64,000 nt of DNA from Acidimicrobiales bacterium. GTDB lineage: Bacteria; Actinomycetota; Acidimicrobiia; Acidimicrobiales; Poriferisodalaceae. Position 1 is the stretch's first letter, and each line of letters starts with the position of its first letter. Positions 34,165 to 42,814 of this stretch are shown piece by piece. The position numbers and the translations under genes are program-made. The notes beneath the pieces are model-generated. The model was not told the DNA's origin and searched no databases. It saw only the letters and a program-made list of their open reading frames with translations. The stretch is from the NCBI GenBank assembly GCA_041394185.1, contig JAWKIQ010000005.1, positions 279,007 through 343,006 of the forward strand, read 5' to 3'.

Positions 34165-36440
34165 TGGCCGGCGGTTCGGTCCGGGCCAATCACGTAGCGG
34201 GGTGGCCCATCGTGGCAGCCGAGTTGGCCCTGCTGGCCGTGACGTTGTCCACCACCATCGCTCTGTCGAGGCTGTTCGACGACAACTCGTACTTCGTGCC
34301 CGTTGCAGGAAGCGTCGTCTGCTCGCACCTGCTGTCGATGCTGTTGCGTCGGGCCCGCCTGTCGACGCCTGTGGCTCTGATGGCGACGTTGCTGACCATG
34401 CTGTTCTTCGTCACCAACGTCCGTTACGGCGCAACCACGACCGCCGCGGTACCTACGGGTGACACGTGGTCGCAGATCCGCTCCGATCTGTCCGAGGCCT
34501 GGGATGCCTTTGCCGTGGTCAAGGCACCCACGGAGGCCCTGGATGGGTTTGTCCTGGCCCTGATGGTGGTCATGTGGGCGGCGGCCGCACTGGCCGACCT
34601 GGCGGCGTTTCGTGTCCGCACCGTGGTCGAGGCCCTGCTGCCCAGCACGGTCGTGGTGGTGTTTGTCTCGTTGTTGGGCGTACCCGACAACCGGGCCGCA
34701 ACCACGGCCCTGTTCCTGGCGTCGGTCGCGGCATTCGTCCTGTTGTCTCGTATCGCGTTCCCCCTCTCGTCGGCTGTGCCGGTGGGGCCAACACGAGTGC
34801 GCCAGCCTGGCGCCCAGGCGCGCACCGGTGCCTCGATGATCGCAAGCATGGTGGTGGTGGGCCTGATCGTCGGGCCGTTGCTGCCCGGGGTCAACGCCGA
34901 AGCAGTGATCGACTGGAAGGCGCTCGATGGTGGCGGAGGTTCCAGGGTGACCCTCAGCCCCCTGGTCGATGCCAGGGGTCGCCTGGTCGAGCAGACCGAT
35001 GTCGAGCTGTTCAGGGTGCGCACCGACTCGGCGACAGGCGCCTACTGGCGCACGACGTCGCTGGACACCTACTCGGACGGGGTCTGGGGATCACGCTACG
35101 AATACACCGACGCCAGGGGCACCCTGTCCAGCCCCGACTCGAGCCAGGGTCAGATCCTCGATCTCGAGATATCGGTGTCGAACCTGGGCGACATATGGAT
35201 TCCGGCCCCCTATGAGCCGCTAACCATAAACGGTGTCGAAGCCAAGTGGGATCCGGTGTCGTCGACCCTGGTAACGGTTCCGGGCCAGTTCACCGACGGC
35301 GTCACCTACAGCCTCACCGCGGTCGTACCCAGCTTCGTGCCCGGTCGGCTGAGGGCCGATCGCACGCCCATCCCAGACGACATCAGGCAGCGATACACCG
35401 GGCTTCCGGTCGATCTCAGCGAGGCCGTGGTCGAATTCGGACGAGAGCTGACAGCACCCTTCGACAACGCCTACGACAAGGCGCTGGCCCTGCAGGACTA
35501 CTTCCGAAACAACTACGAGTACTCGACCGAGGTCGCCGGAGGCCACGACGGCAACCGCATAGAGCGCTTCTTGTTCGACGAGCGCATCGGCTACTGCGAG
35601 CAGTTCGCCGGAACCTACGCACTGTTGGCCAGGGCAGCCGGCATCCCCTCGCGGGTGGCTGTCGGGTTCACTCCCGGGTCGCGTGTGGGCGACGAGTTCG
35701 TGGTGCGCGGCGAGAACTATCACGCATGGCCCGAGCTGTGGATCGGCGGAGCGTGGGTTCAGTTCGAACCGACCCCAGGCCGCGGGTCTCCTCAGGGCGA
35801 GGCATGGACCGGCGTCGCTCCCGATCAGGAAGGTGGCTTCGACCCCGTGCAGCCGGCCGCCGAAAACGAAATCGACGAGGGTTCGGGTCTGGTGATCCCA
35901 GATCAGGACCTCAACGACATACCCGAGTTCCCCGACCTCGACACCGAAGCCGGTGGCGGTGGTGCGGCGGTGTCCACGGGCGGCGACGGCGTTCCGGGGT
36001 GGCTGCTGAAATTCCTGGCAGTGATGGCAATCGGCGGCACCATGGTTGGGGCCATGTGGTGGGGTATTCCCGCCCTGGTCGGGTGGAGGCGACGCAAGCG
36101 CATGGCCCGGGCCAGAGACGGCCGCGAGAGGGTCGAGGTGTCGTGGCGCGATCTCACCGACAGCCTGCGCCAGGTCGGCTACGCCCCACGCCAGGCCGAG
36201 ACCCGCCGCGAATACGTCTCACGCATCGCACCCATGGGTGTGGTCGACTCGACGCGCCTGAGGCAGGTGGCGCAGCTGGTCGACGCATCGAGCTACGGCA
36301 GGTCCGAACCCTCAGACGACGTGGCCGCTCACGCTCGCGAACTGGTGGCCGAACTGGAACGCGAGCTGTCCGACCGGGCCTCTAGTGGCGAACGGGCCAA
36401 GCGCAGGCTCGACCCCAGGCCGATCTTCACTACCCGTTGA
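34161..36440 (+). CDS. Transglutaminase-like membrane protein (DUF3488/TgpA-like)
   Basis: About 759 aa. The N-terminal part has about six membrane helices (IVAAELALLAVTLSTTIALS, VALMATLLTMLFFV, FVLALMVVMWAAAALADLAA). A periplasmic region ends in the transglutaminase core: catalytic Cys in RIGYCEQFAGTYALLARAAG, His in GENYHAWPELWIGGAWVQFE, and the acidic third residue in FEPTPG. One more helix (LLKFLAVMAIGGTMVGAMWW) is followed by a DUF4129-like C-terminal tail. TgpA-type proteins act at the cell envelope. Third gene of the MoxR-DUF58 operon. ATG 34161 overlaps the previous stop. Confidence 0.9.
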   Translation: MMAGGSVRANHVAGWPIVAAELALLAVTLSTTIALSRLFDDNSYFVPVAGSVVCSHLLSMLLRRARLSTPVALMATLLTMLFFVTNVRYGATTTAAVPTGDTWSQIRSDLSEAWDAFAVVKAPTEALDGFVLALMVVMWAAAALADLAAFRVRTVVEALLPSTVVVVFVSLLGVPDNRAATTALFLASVAAFVLLSRIAFPLSSAVPVGPTRVRQPGAQARTGASMIASMVVVGLIVGPLLPGVNAEAVIDWKALDGGGGSRVTLSPLVDARGRLVEQTDVELFRVRTDSATGAYWRTTSLDTYSDGVWGSRYEYTDARGTLSSPDSSQGQILDLEISVSNLGDIWIPAPYEPLTINGVEAKWDPVSSTLVTVPGQFTDGVTYSLTAVVPSFVPGRLRADRTPIPDDIRQRYTGLPVDLSEAVVEFGRELTAPFDNAYDKALALQDYFRNNYEYSTEVAGGHDGNRIERFLFDERIGYCEQFAGTYALLARAAGIPSRVAVGFTPGSRVGDEFVVRGENYHAWPELWIGGAWVQFEPTPGRGSPQGEAWTGVAPDQEGGFDPVQPAAENEIDEGSGLVIPDQDLNDIPEFPDLDTEAGGGGAAVSTGGDGVPGWLLKFLAVMAIGGTMVGAMWWGIPALVGWRRRKRMARARDGRERVEVSWRDLTDSLRQVGYAPRQAETRREYVSRIAPMGVVDSTRLRQVAQLVDASSYGRSEPSDDVAAHARELVAELERELSDRASSGERAKRRLDPRPIFTTR

Positions 36441-36447
36441 GTTGCTT

Positions 36448-36464
36448 GGCGACCGTCAGTCGCC
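36448..36464. terminator. Short hairpin between convergent transglutaminase and DUF3040 genes
   Basis: GGCGAC-CGTCA-GTCGCC forms a 6-bp stem with a 5-nt loop at the shared 3' ends. There is no T tract; a weak bidirectional terminator is possible. Confidence 0.3.
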
Positions 36465-36830
36465 CTTGCGCTTGTCGCGCTTGAACTTCGACCCGATGCC
36501 GCCGACCGCGTCGCGCATGTTTGTCGATCGCATGTTGCCCGTCACCTGAGCCAGACCGGCCCGCCCCAGCTTGCTGAGGTTTCGTTCGATGACGATGGTG
36601 CAGGCAAACACCACGAGGAACCCGGCGAAGGCCAGGAGGAAGTGGATCGAAAGGGCAGCAACCAGCAGCCCGACACCAGCGACGAAACCGACGAGAGCCC
36701 ACTTGATGTTGCGCCAAGCGTGACGGTAGAGGGTGGTCTCGCCAACCTCGCGCGCAAACTCGGGGTCACTCTCGTAGAAGTTCTGCTCGATCTGCTGGAG
36801 GATCCGCTGTTCGTCTTCTGAGAGCGGCAT
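36456..36830 (-). CDS. DUF3040 domain membrane protein
   Basis: 124 aa. It starts MPLSEDEQRILQQIEQNFYE, the typical DUF3040 opening, followed by two membrane helices (IKWALVGFVAGVGLLVAALS, FLLAFAGFLVVFACTIVIER) and a basic tail (KFKRDKRKGD). DUF3040 is an actinobacterial family of small membrane proteins of unknown role. A GAAGGG Shine-Dalgarno lies upstream of the ATG. The spacing to dinB (87 bp) contains no other gene. Confidence 0.9.
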   Translation of the reverse strand: MPLSEDEQRILQQIEQNFYESDPEFAREVGETTLYRHAWRNIKWALVGFVAGVGLLVAALSIHFLLAFAGFLVVFACTIVIERNLSKLGRAGLAQVTGNMRSTNMRDAVGGIGSKFKRDKRKGD

Positions 36831-36917
36831 CGCCTGTGTCCCTTCGATCAGGTGAGGTCGCCGGCGGGGCGTGGTTCAGTTTTACACAGGGGCCGGCCTC
36901 GCGACAACGCGCCCACC

Positions 36918-38252
36918 CTACTCATCGGCCGAATTCGTGGTGCGGATGAGGCCTGGACCCCACAGCTCGTCGCCCACGCGCCTGTCGCGGCGCCCCTTGT
37001 CGGCCAGCGCAGCACCCGGAACCACTGCGTCGGAGCCGAATCGCTGACGGATCTCGTCGAGGGTGGCCGCCACCTCGGACCACCCGTGTTGTGGGGGGCC
37101 GTCCGCGCGGGCCGTATCCATCAATTCGTCCAGTGATAGCTGCACGCCCGTCGGGGCAGCCAGATGCGAGGTCGACACACCCAGCAGGCGGACCCCGTCG
37201 TGTTCTATTCGTGGGCTGACGTCTCGGGCGTCGAGCAGTTCTCGCACCACGGCGACGATTGCGTTGGCCGTGGTGACCTCGTCGGCGACCGAACGCGAGC
37301 GCGTGATGGTGCTGAAGTCGGAGAAGCGCAGCTTCAGCTGAACCGTCCGCGCGGCCATTCCGGCCGAACGCAGGCGGGTCGCAACGGCGTCGGCCAACCG
37401 CATGGAGATCCGGTCGAGTTCGGAGCGGTCGTAGATGTCTCGCGAGAACGTCTCCTCGTGGCCTATCGACTTGGCCTCGCGGTGGCTCTCGACCGGCCTC
37501 GGGTCGTAACCCCGTGCCAGGTCAAACAGGTGCCTGCCATGGGCCGCCCCCACCGACGCGACCAGGGGCTCCAGCGGTATGCGGGCCAGGTCGGCCACGG
37601 TCTGCACGCCCAGTGCACTGAGGCGATCATGGGTCTTGGGCCCCACGCCCCACAGAGCGCGTATGGGGTGGGCGTGCAGAAACTGCAACGCCTGGTCGGC
37701 TTCGACCACCACCACCTGGCGGCCGGGCCGAACACCCTTTACGTCGGCGATGGGCTTGGCGGCCTCGCTGGCGAGCTTGGCCAGCAGCTTGTTCGGGGCG
37801 ACACCAACCGAACAGTTCAGGCCCAGCCGGTTCTCGATTCGTGACCGGATCGACCAAGCGATCTGCTCGCCCGAGCCCAGCAGCCGCCTGGCGCCGCTGA
37901 CGTCCAAGAACGCCTCGTCCAGGGCGATGGGCTCGATGTGGGGCGTTACCTCGGCGAAGATCTCGTGGATCTGTTTGGAGACCTCGCCGTATCGGCGATG
38001 GTCGCCGTGCACGAAGATGGCGTTGGGGCACAGACGCCGGGCCCGGCTCGAAGGCATCGCAGACCTGACGCCGAACGCCCTGGCCTCATACGACGCCGAG
38101 GCCACTACCCCACGGTCGCCGCTGCCACCCACTATCACCGGCTTGCCCGCAAGCGACGGGTCGCGCAACACCTCGACCGACACGTAGAACGAATCCATGT
38201 CGACGTGCAACACGTCGGGTTCGCCCCACGACCCGTCGGGCAGGGTGGACAT
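36918..38252 (-). CDS. dinB: DNA polymerase IV (Y-family translesion polymerase)
   Basis: 444 aa. Palm residues: VLHVDMDSFYVSVEVLRDPS (first Asp pair) and PIALDEAFLDVSGARRL (catalytic Asp-Glu). Also GDRGVVASASYEARAFGVRS (fingers), NRLGLNCSVGVAPNKLLAKL, the helix-hairpin region (LWGVGPKTHDRLSALGVQTV) and the little-finger domain (SIGHEETFSRDIYDRSELDR). Bypasses damaged template bases and is error-prone. No beta-clamp motif was clearly seen at the C-terminus (ends TTNSADE). It begins 12 bases after the Nudix stop, so the two form an operon. No SOS box was found nearby. Confidence 0.94.
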   Translation of the reverse strand: MSTLPDGSWGEPDVLHVDMDSFYVSVEVLRDPSLAGKPVIVGGSGDRGVVASASYEARAFGVRSAMPSSRARRLCPNAIFVHGDHRRYGEVSKQIHEIFAEVTPHIEPIALDEAFLDVSGARRLLGSGEQIAWSIRSRIENRLGLNCSVGVAPNKLLAKLASEAAKPIADVKGVRPGRQVVVVEADQALQFLHAHPIRALWGVGPKTHDRLSALGVQTVADLARIPLEPLVASVGAAHGRHLFDLARGYDPRPVESHREAKSIGHEETFSRDIYDRSELDRISMRLADAVATRLRSAGMAARTVQLKLRFSDFSTITRSRSVADEVTTANAIVAVVRELLDARDVSPRIEHDGVRLLGVSTSHLAAPTGVQLSLDELMDTARADGPPQHGWSEVAATLDEIRQRFGSDAVVPGAALADKGRRDRRVGDELWGPGLIRTTNSADE

Positions 38253-38264
38253 CGTGGTGGGGCC

Positions 38265-38762
38265 TCAGTCGAGCTCGCGGCGCGAGATCGACATTCCGTC
38301 GGGGTATGCGCCGGTCACGTCGAAACCGTAAGACCTGACACCGGTGTCCCAGCGATGCTCGAGCCAGTCGGTCAGAGGCTCGACCAGCCAAGCCAGCCCA
38401 CCCGCCAAGAGCTGGAGGGTCTCGGCAGGGGTGCTCCAGCGGGCCTGTGTGACGATGCCGTCGGGATCGTCGATGAAGATGTCGCCGGCGTAGGCGCTGG
38501 CCAGGTGGATCTCGGCCCGCATGTGCCAGTCCATGTCGTGTGCGATGACATCGACCTCGTACAGCTTGCGCTCCCAGCTCTCGACCTCGATGCCGGTTTC
38601 TTCGCGCACCTCGCGCGTCAGCGCGCCCAACACCGATTCGCCAGGGTCGACCACACCGCCTGGCGTCGACCAGTCTCGTCGCCCGTTGCGACGCAGATTC
38701 TCGACCAGCAGGAGATGCTCGCCGTCGTGGATGATTCCCCCGGCAACGGTCCACTTGCGCAC
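38265..38762 (-). CDS. Nudix hydrolase
   Basis: 165 aa. The Nudix box is GGVVDPGESVLGALTREVRE followed by ETGIEV, matching GX5EX7REUXEEXGU. Flanking sequence starts WTVAGGIIHDGEHLLLVENL. Such enzymes hydrolyse nucleoside diphosphates linked to another group, often damaged nucleotides. Its position upstream of dinB suggests a nucleotide-hygiene and damage-tolerance pair, which is an inference. GTG 38762 lies 7 nt after TAGGGT with no Shine-Dalgarno. Confidence 0.9.
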   Translation of the reverse strand: MRKWTVAGGIIHDGEHLLLVENLRRNGRRDWSTPGGVVDPGESVLGALTREVREETGIEVESWERKLYEVDVIAHDMDWHMRAEIHLASAYAGDIFIDDPDGIVTQARWSTPAETLQLLAGGLAWLVEPLTDWLEHRWDTGVRSYGFDVTGAYPDGMSISRRELD

Positions 38763-38769
38763 GGGTTGA

Positions 38770-38775
38770 ACCCTA
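38770..38775 (-). promoter_or_regulatory. Putative -10 box of the Nudix-dinB operon (TAGGGT)
   Basis: TAGGGT ends 7 nt before GTG 38762 on the minus strand. It is back to back with the plus-strand TATGCT box at 38784-38789, making a compact divergent promoter pair. Confidence 0.42.
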
Positions 38776-38783
38776 GCGCTAGC

Positions 38784-38789
38784 TATGCT
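38784..38789 (+). promoter_or_regulatory. Putative -10 box of the small membrane protein gene (TATGCT)
   Basis: TATGCT lies 9 nt before ATG 38799; the predicted transcript would have only a few leader bases. There is no acceptable -35 at 17 nt. Confidence 0.35.
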
Positions 38790-38798
38790 CGCAAAACC

Positions 38799-39125
38799 AT
38801 GAGCGATCCGACCGATCCGCCCCGCAGCACCGACCCGGCCGCGGTCGAGCTGCCCGAGCCCACCCTGGCGCCCACCGCCCTGCCATCGACCCTGGCGCGC
38901 GGCCTGGCCTTTTCGGCGATCATCGTCGCCGGCATATGCGGAGGCCTCGTGGGTTGGGCCGTCACCGATCTGCAGTGCACTGGCGACTGCGGAACCCAGT
39001 CGACCCTCGGCGCCGTGGCGGGCGCCATCCTGGCGGCCGCCGGTGTGGCCGTGATCGCCGTGCTGACCCTTCGCGCCATGAGCGAATGGAACGCCCAGGC
39101 ACCGTTGCGACAGCGCCGACAGTGA
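38799..39125 (+). CDS. Small membrane protein, unknown function
   Basis: About 108 aa. A Pro/Asp-rich N-terminus (MSDPTDPPRSTDPAAVELPE) is followed by two hydrophobic segments (LAFSAIIVAGICGGLVGWAV and LGAVAGAILAAAGVAVIAVL) separated by a short loop with two cysteines (CTGDC), and a basic end (RQRRQ). No family is recognised. ATG 38799 is chosen from context; the longer open frame upstream runs across the Nudix and dinB genes. Its stop overlaps the next start (GTGA), so it is probably co-translated with the phosphatase. Confidence 0.75.
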   Translation: MSDPTDPPRSTDPAAVELPEPTLAPTALPSTLARGLAFSAIIVAGICGGLVGWAVTDLQCTGDCGTQSTLGAVAGAILAAAGVAVIAVLTLRAMSEWNAQAPLRQRRQ

Positions 39126-39955
39126 CCACAGAAGACACTTCTCCCGGGCCTGCCGGCGTCGACGCCGACTCGCTGCTGGTCGTGGCGCTGGGCCTGGTTC
39201 GCCTGGCGGTCGACCGCCATCGCCAGGGCGGTCTGGGACGGGTCGACACCAAGTCGAGCCTCACCGACCCGGTCACCCAGGTCGACCAGGACAGCGAACG
39301 GCTTATCGTCGACTGGCTGCGCCGCAACCGTCCCGACGACGCGATCATCGGCGAAGAGGGGGCCAACGACGAAGGCACCTCGGGCATCGTGTGGATAATC
39401 GACCCCCTCGACGGGACGGTCAACTACACCTACGGCTTTCCTTCGCACGCCGTGTCGCTGGCGGTTCAGGTCGACGGACGCACGGTCGTGGGGGTGGTTC
39501 ACGACACGGCGATGGACCTGCAGTACCGCGCCACCCTGGGCGGCGGTGCCTACTGTGGCCACACCAGGCTCGGCTGCACCACCGCAGACGACCCGGCGCT
39601 GATGCTGCTGGCAACCGGTTTCGGCTACGACCCCGAACAACGCCGGCACCAGGCCGCCGTTCTGGCCCACGTGATGCCCGGTATCAGAGACATCAGACGG
39701 GCGGGCTCGGCGGCCATAGACCTGTGCCACGTGGCTGCCGGAAGGGTCGACGCGTACTACGAAACCGGGCCGAACATCTGGGATGTAGCGGCCGGAATGC
39801 TCATCGTCGAGGAGGCAGCCGGACGGGCTGCCTACGACCCCGAAGCCAAGCGGGTGCTGGCTGCCGGCACCGTCGGCTACGACCGAATCGACGCCTTCAT
39901 GACCACCGCCGAACAGGCCGCCCGACATAGTGGCGACACTTCGGCCGCGAAATAG
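39122..39955 (+). CDS. Inositol monophosphatase family protein
   Basis: About 277 aa Mg2+-dependent phosphatase. Motif 1 is VWIIDPLDGTVNYTYGFPSH (DPxDGTxN, metal ligands), preceded by IIGEEGAND (metal Glu). Motif 2 is IWDVAAGMLIVEEAAGR (WDxAAG). The likely substrate is inositol-1-phosphate or a related sugar phosphate; actinobacteria use such enzymes for inositol and phosphatidylinositol synthesis, and a PimB-like enzyme is encoded later in this window. Start GTG 39122 by overlap with the preceding stop. Confidence 0.92.
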   Translation: MTTEDTSPGPAGVDADSLLVVALGLVRLAVDRHRQGGLGRVDTKSSLTDPVTQVDQDSERLIVDWLRRNRPDDAIIGEEGANDEGTSGIVWIIDPLDGTVNYTYGFPSHAVSLAVQVDGRTVVGVVHDTAMDLQYRATLGGGAYCGHTRLGCTTADDPALMLLATGFGYDPEQRRHQAAVLAHVMPGIRDIRRAGSAAIDLCHVAAGRVDAYYETGPNIWDVAAGMLIVEEAAGRAAYDPEAKRVLAAGTVGYDRIDAFMTTAEQAARHSGDTSAAK

Positions 39956-39970
39956 GCCAATATCTCTGAC

Positions 39971-40651
39971 GTGGGAACACGAATACTCACAGTCGAAGAT
40001 GACGAGCGAATTCGCACCGCAGTGCGTTTTGCTCTCGAAGACGAGGGCTGGATTGTCGACGAGGCCGACAGCGGCGAGGAGGCAGCCGAGAAGTTCTCGC
40101 GCGAGCCTGCCGACGTAGTGCTCATCGACATCATGTTGCCTGGCATCGACGGTTTCGAACTCTGCCGCAACATCCGCAGGGTCAGTGACGTGCCCATCGT
40201 CATGGTCACAGCACGGGCCGACACCCACGACGTGGTCGCCGGCCTCGAGGCCGGCGCAGACGACTACCTCACCAAACCCTTTGCTCCCAAGGAGCTCTCG
40301 GCGCGTATTCGCGCCCTGCTTCGCCGCCACCGCGTGGCCTCGCCCGACACACCGGTGCTGCGCGTCGGCGACCTCGAAATCGCACCAGACCAGGGCGTCG
40401 TAAAGCGAGGAGGCGAAGAACTGCACCTCACCAAGACCGAGTTCCGTTTGTTGTGCGAACTGGCGTCCAGCCCCGGCAAGGTGTTCAGCCGCGAGCAACT
40501 CCTCGAGAGGGTCTGGGGCTACGACTATTTCGGCGACGGCCGCCTGGTCGACGTACACGTCAGGCGACTGCGCACCAAGGTCGAGTCAGACGCCGCCCAT
40601 CCCCGCCATGTCGTGACCGTTCGTGGCATGGGGTACAAGCTGCAGCCCTAG
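39971..40651 (+). CDS. OmpR/PhoB-family response regulator, MtrA-like
   Basis: 226 aa. Receiver domain: acidic pocket VEDDERIR, phosphorylation Asp in VVLIDIMLPGIDGFELC, Thr in IVMVTARADTHDVVAGLEAG, Lys in DDYLTKPFAPKEL. The C-terminal winged helix has LTKTEFRLLCELASSPGKVF, VWGYDYFGDGRLVDVHVRRL and VTVRGMGYKLQP. Receiver residues and the gene order with a kinase and a GerMN lipoprotein resemble the actinobacterial mtrA-mtrB-lpqB operon. GTG start 39971. Confidence 0.93.
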   Translation: MGTRILTVEDDERIRTAVRFALEDEGWIVDEADSGEEAAEKFSREPADVVLIDIMLPGIDGFELCRNIRRVSDVPIVMVTARADTHDVVAGLEAGADDYLTKPFAPKELSARIRALLRRHRVASPDTPVLRVGDLEIAPDQGVVKRGGEELHLTKTEFRLLCELASSPGKVFSREQLLERVWGYDYFGDGRLVDVHVRRLRTKVESDAAHPRHVVTVRGMGYKLQP

Positions 40652-40682
40652 TGCCAGGCGACCCAATCTCCCAGGTACCGGC

Positions 40683-42074
40683 ATGAACATGCTTCGCAGC
40701 GGCTTGCGCCTCCGGGCGCGCATCATCTTGGCCTTTGCGCTGGGCGGCCTGTTCTTGTCGGTGCTGTTGTCGACCATCACCTATTCGGTGACACGCTCGA
40801 CCAACCTCGACCAGCGCTCGCAGTCGGCCGAGCGGCAGTTTTTCTCCAACGCCGCCGCGATCCAGGGGATCTCTGCGTTCTCGGACCCCTCGTACAGCGA
40901 AGTCCTCCAGAACCTGCCCCAGGTGGTGGGCGGGTCGCCGATACTGCGCAACACCGACGCAGAGAATCCGTGGGTGGCGCCGCGCCTTACCCCAGATGAC
41001 CTCCCAGCAGACCTGGTTCAAACGGTCGAGACCGGAACCGGCGCATACCGGATGCGCTACACGCGGCCCAACGGCGTCGCATCGATGGCCTTCGGGGTGG
41101 CCATCGCGAGCACCAACATCAGCTACTTCGAGGTGGTGACGCTGTCCGAGCTCAACGACAACCTCAGATCGTTGTTGTTGACGCTGTTCGTCGCGTCGTT
41201 TGGCACCACGATGTCGAGCGCCTTGTTGGGTGTGTACGCCAGCACCAGGGTTCTGGCACCACTCACCAGCATCAGCTCGGCTGCCAGCTCCATCGCCGCT
41301 GGAGACATGAGCACCCGCCTCGAAGAACCTGCCGACCCCGACCTCGACACCATCGTCGACTCGTTCAACAACATGGCCGGGTCGCTAGAAGCGCGCATCG
41401 AACGCGACGCCAGGTTCGCCAGCGACGTCAGCCACGAGCTGCGATCACCGCTCATGACTCTGCGGGCATCGATCGAAGTGCTCGAGTCTCGCCGCGACGA
41501 ACTGTCCGAGCGGTCGCAGGCCGCCCTCGACCTGCTGTCTGACGATGTTCACCGCTTCCAGCGCCTGGTCGAGGACCTCCTCGAGATCTCCAGGTCCGAC
41601 GCAGGATCGCTAGACGCTTCATTCGACCCCATCGTGGTTGCCCACCTGGTGTCGGCAGTGCTTCACACGACGAACCACACCGAGGTCGACTTCGACGTTC
41701 AGTGCGACGAAGACGCCATGGTCAACGGAGACAAACGGCGCCTGTACCAAGTGGTGTCGAACCTGCTCGAGAACGCCGACAAGTACGCCGGCGGGCCCAC
41801 CGAGGTCACGGTGACGTGTACCCGCGAGAACGTCAGAATCGTCATCGCCGACCGTGGCACAGGGGTACCTCCCGACGAGCGCGAGCTGGTGTTCGAGCGC
41901 TTCGCCAGGGGCTCGGCGGCCCGCAGGCGCGGCAGCGGCGGAGGTGCGGGCCTGGGCCTGGCTCTGGTGGCAGAACACGTCAGGCTTCACCACGGGCAGG
42001 TGTGGGTTGAAGACCGCTCCGACGGCCTCGACGGATCGGTGTTCGTCGTCGAAATGCCCAGGTACGACCCATGA
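40683..42074 (+). CDS. Sensor histidine kinase, MtrB-like position
   Basis: About 463 aa. Membrane helix 1 (IILAFALGGLFLSVLLSTIT), an extracytoplasmic sensor region (about 35-165), helix 2 (LLLTLFVASFGTTMSSALLG), a HAMP domain (LAPLTSISSAASSIAAGDMS), HisKA with the phosphorylation His in FASDVSHELRSPLMTLRASI, and HATPase boxes N (VVSNLLENADKYAGG), G1 (VIADRGTGVP), F (VFERFARGS) and G2 (GGGAGLGLALV). Partner of the upstream regulator. ATG 40683 was chosen; its stop overlaps the lipoprotein ATG (ATGA). Confidence 0.93.
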   Translation: MNMLRSGLRLRARIILAFALGGLFLSVLLSTITYSVTRSTNLDQRSQSAERQFFSNAAAIQGISAFSDPSYSEVLQNLPQVVGGSPILRNTDAENPWVAPRLTPDDLPADLVQTVETGTGAYRMRYTRPNGVASMAFGVAIASTNISYFEVVTLSELNDNLRSLLLTLFVASFGTTMSSALLGVYASTRVLAPLTSISSAASSIAAGDMSTRLEEPADPDLDTIVDSFNNMAGSLEARIERDARFASDVSHELRSPLMTLRASIEVLESRRDELSERSQAALDLLSDDVHRFQRLVEDLLEISRSDAGSLDASFDPIVVAHLVSAVLHTTNHTEVDFDVQCDEDAMVNGDKRRLYQVVSNLLENADKYAGGPTEVTVTCTRENVRIVIADRGTGVPPDERELVFERFARGSAARRRGSGGGAGLGLALVAEHVRLHHGQVWVEDRSDGLDGSVFVVEMPRYDP

Positions 42075-42814
42075 ACCGTTTCGCCGCAATCCCCTCTCGC
42101 CGGCGGTTACCCGCCACAATCCCCTTTCGCCGGCGGTTATCCGCCGCAATCCCCTTTCGCCGGCGGTTACCCGCCACAATCCCCTTTCGCCGGCGGTTAT
42201 CCGCCGGCCTGCTGATTGCCTTGACGTGTGTGGCCTCGGTGCTGGCCGCATGCGGCATTCCCGTCGATGACGAACCGGTACCCGTGGCTCTTCCTTCGGA
42301 CTTCGACCTCGAGCCCACCACCACAACGACGACCACGATTCCCGAAGAGATCGCTGCCAACCAGCGGATCATCTACCTGATCCGCGACGGTCGCCTGGTG
42401 CCAAGACTGCGAGAGATCCCCGAGCCAATCACCATCGACGAGGTCATCGCCGCCCTGCTGGTCGGTCCGACCGAGTCCGAGCTGGCTCAGGGTGACGAAA
42501 CCCGCGTCCCGAGCGACATGGACATTGGGGTCACGGTCTCGAACGAGGTATTGGTGCTGGATATCCGGGGCGAGTTCACAGAAGAAACACCGTTCCTGAG
42601 GTTCGAGGGCGAGGCGCGCACCCAGCTGATAGGCCAGCTAGTCCTGACCGGCCTTCGCGCAAACCCCGATCTGGCCGGGGTCAACTTCCAAGAGAACGGC
42701 CTCTGGCGAGCGGTGTCCAACGGTGCGGGCGAACTGCAGGAACTCGACGCCGACGGGGTTCCGATACCGCTGACCACCGAAGACTTTGCGACGCTCAGGG
42801 TCGGGGGAATCTGA
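42071..42814 (+). CDS. GerMN-domain lipoprotein, LpqB-like, with repetitive signal peptide
   Basis: 247 aa. The hydrophobic core and lipobox LLIALTCVASVLAACG make it a lipoprotein (Cys at residue 57). The n-region is unusually long and consists of four decapeptide-like repeats (RRRLPATIPF / RRRLSAAIPF). A Thr tract (EPTTTTTTTIPEE) links to a GerMN domain (about 95-215: RIIYLIRDGRLVPRLREI, TIDEVIAALLVGPTESEL). LpqB of the MtrAB system also has GerMN but adds a beta-propeller; that part is absent here. Start ATG overlaps the kinase stop. It overlaps trkH tail-to-tail by 20 bp. Confidence 0.85.
   Translation: MNRFAAIPSRRRLPATIPFRRRLSAAIPFRRRLPATIPFRRRLSAGLLIALTCVASVLAACGIPVDDEPVPVALPSDFDLEPTTTTTTTIPEEIAANQRIIYLIRDGRLVPRLREIPEPITIDEVIAALLVGPTESELAQGDETRVPSDMDIGVTVSNEVLVLDIRGEFTEETPFLRFEGEARTQLIGQLVLTGLRANPDLAGVNFQENGLWRAVSNGAGELQELDADGVPIPLTTEDFATLRVGGI
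42083..42206 (+). repeat. Four 30-bp tandem repeats with internal hairpins
   Basis: The unit CCCCTTTCGCCGGCGGTTAY plus CCGCCRCAAT occurs at 42091-42120, 42121-42150, 42151-42180 and 42181-42206 (last copy partial), after a partial GCCGCAAT. Copies 1 and 3 (TTAC, ACAAT) and copies 2 and 4 (TTAT) match, so it is an A-B-A-B, 60-bp higher-order repeat. Every copy has the dyad GGCGG-TTAY-CCGCC. All lie within the lipoprotein's signal-peptide codons. Confidence 0.92.

Noticed and set aside
42083..42206. CRISPR array
   Set aside because: The 30-bp units are contiguous with no spacers and lie inside a coding region.
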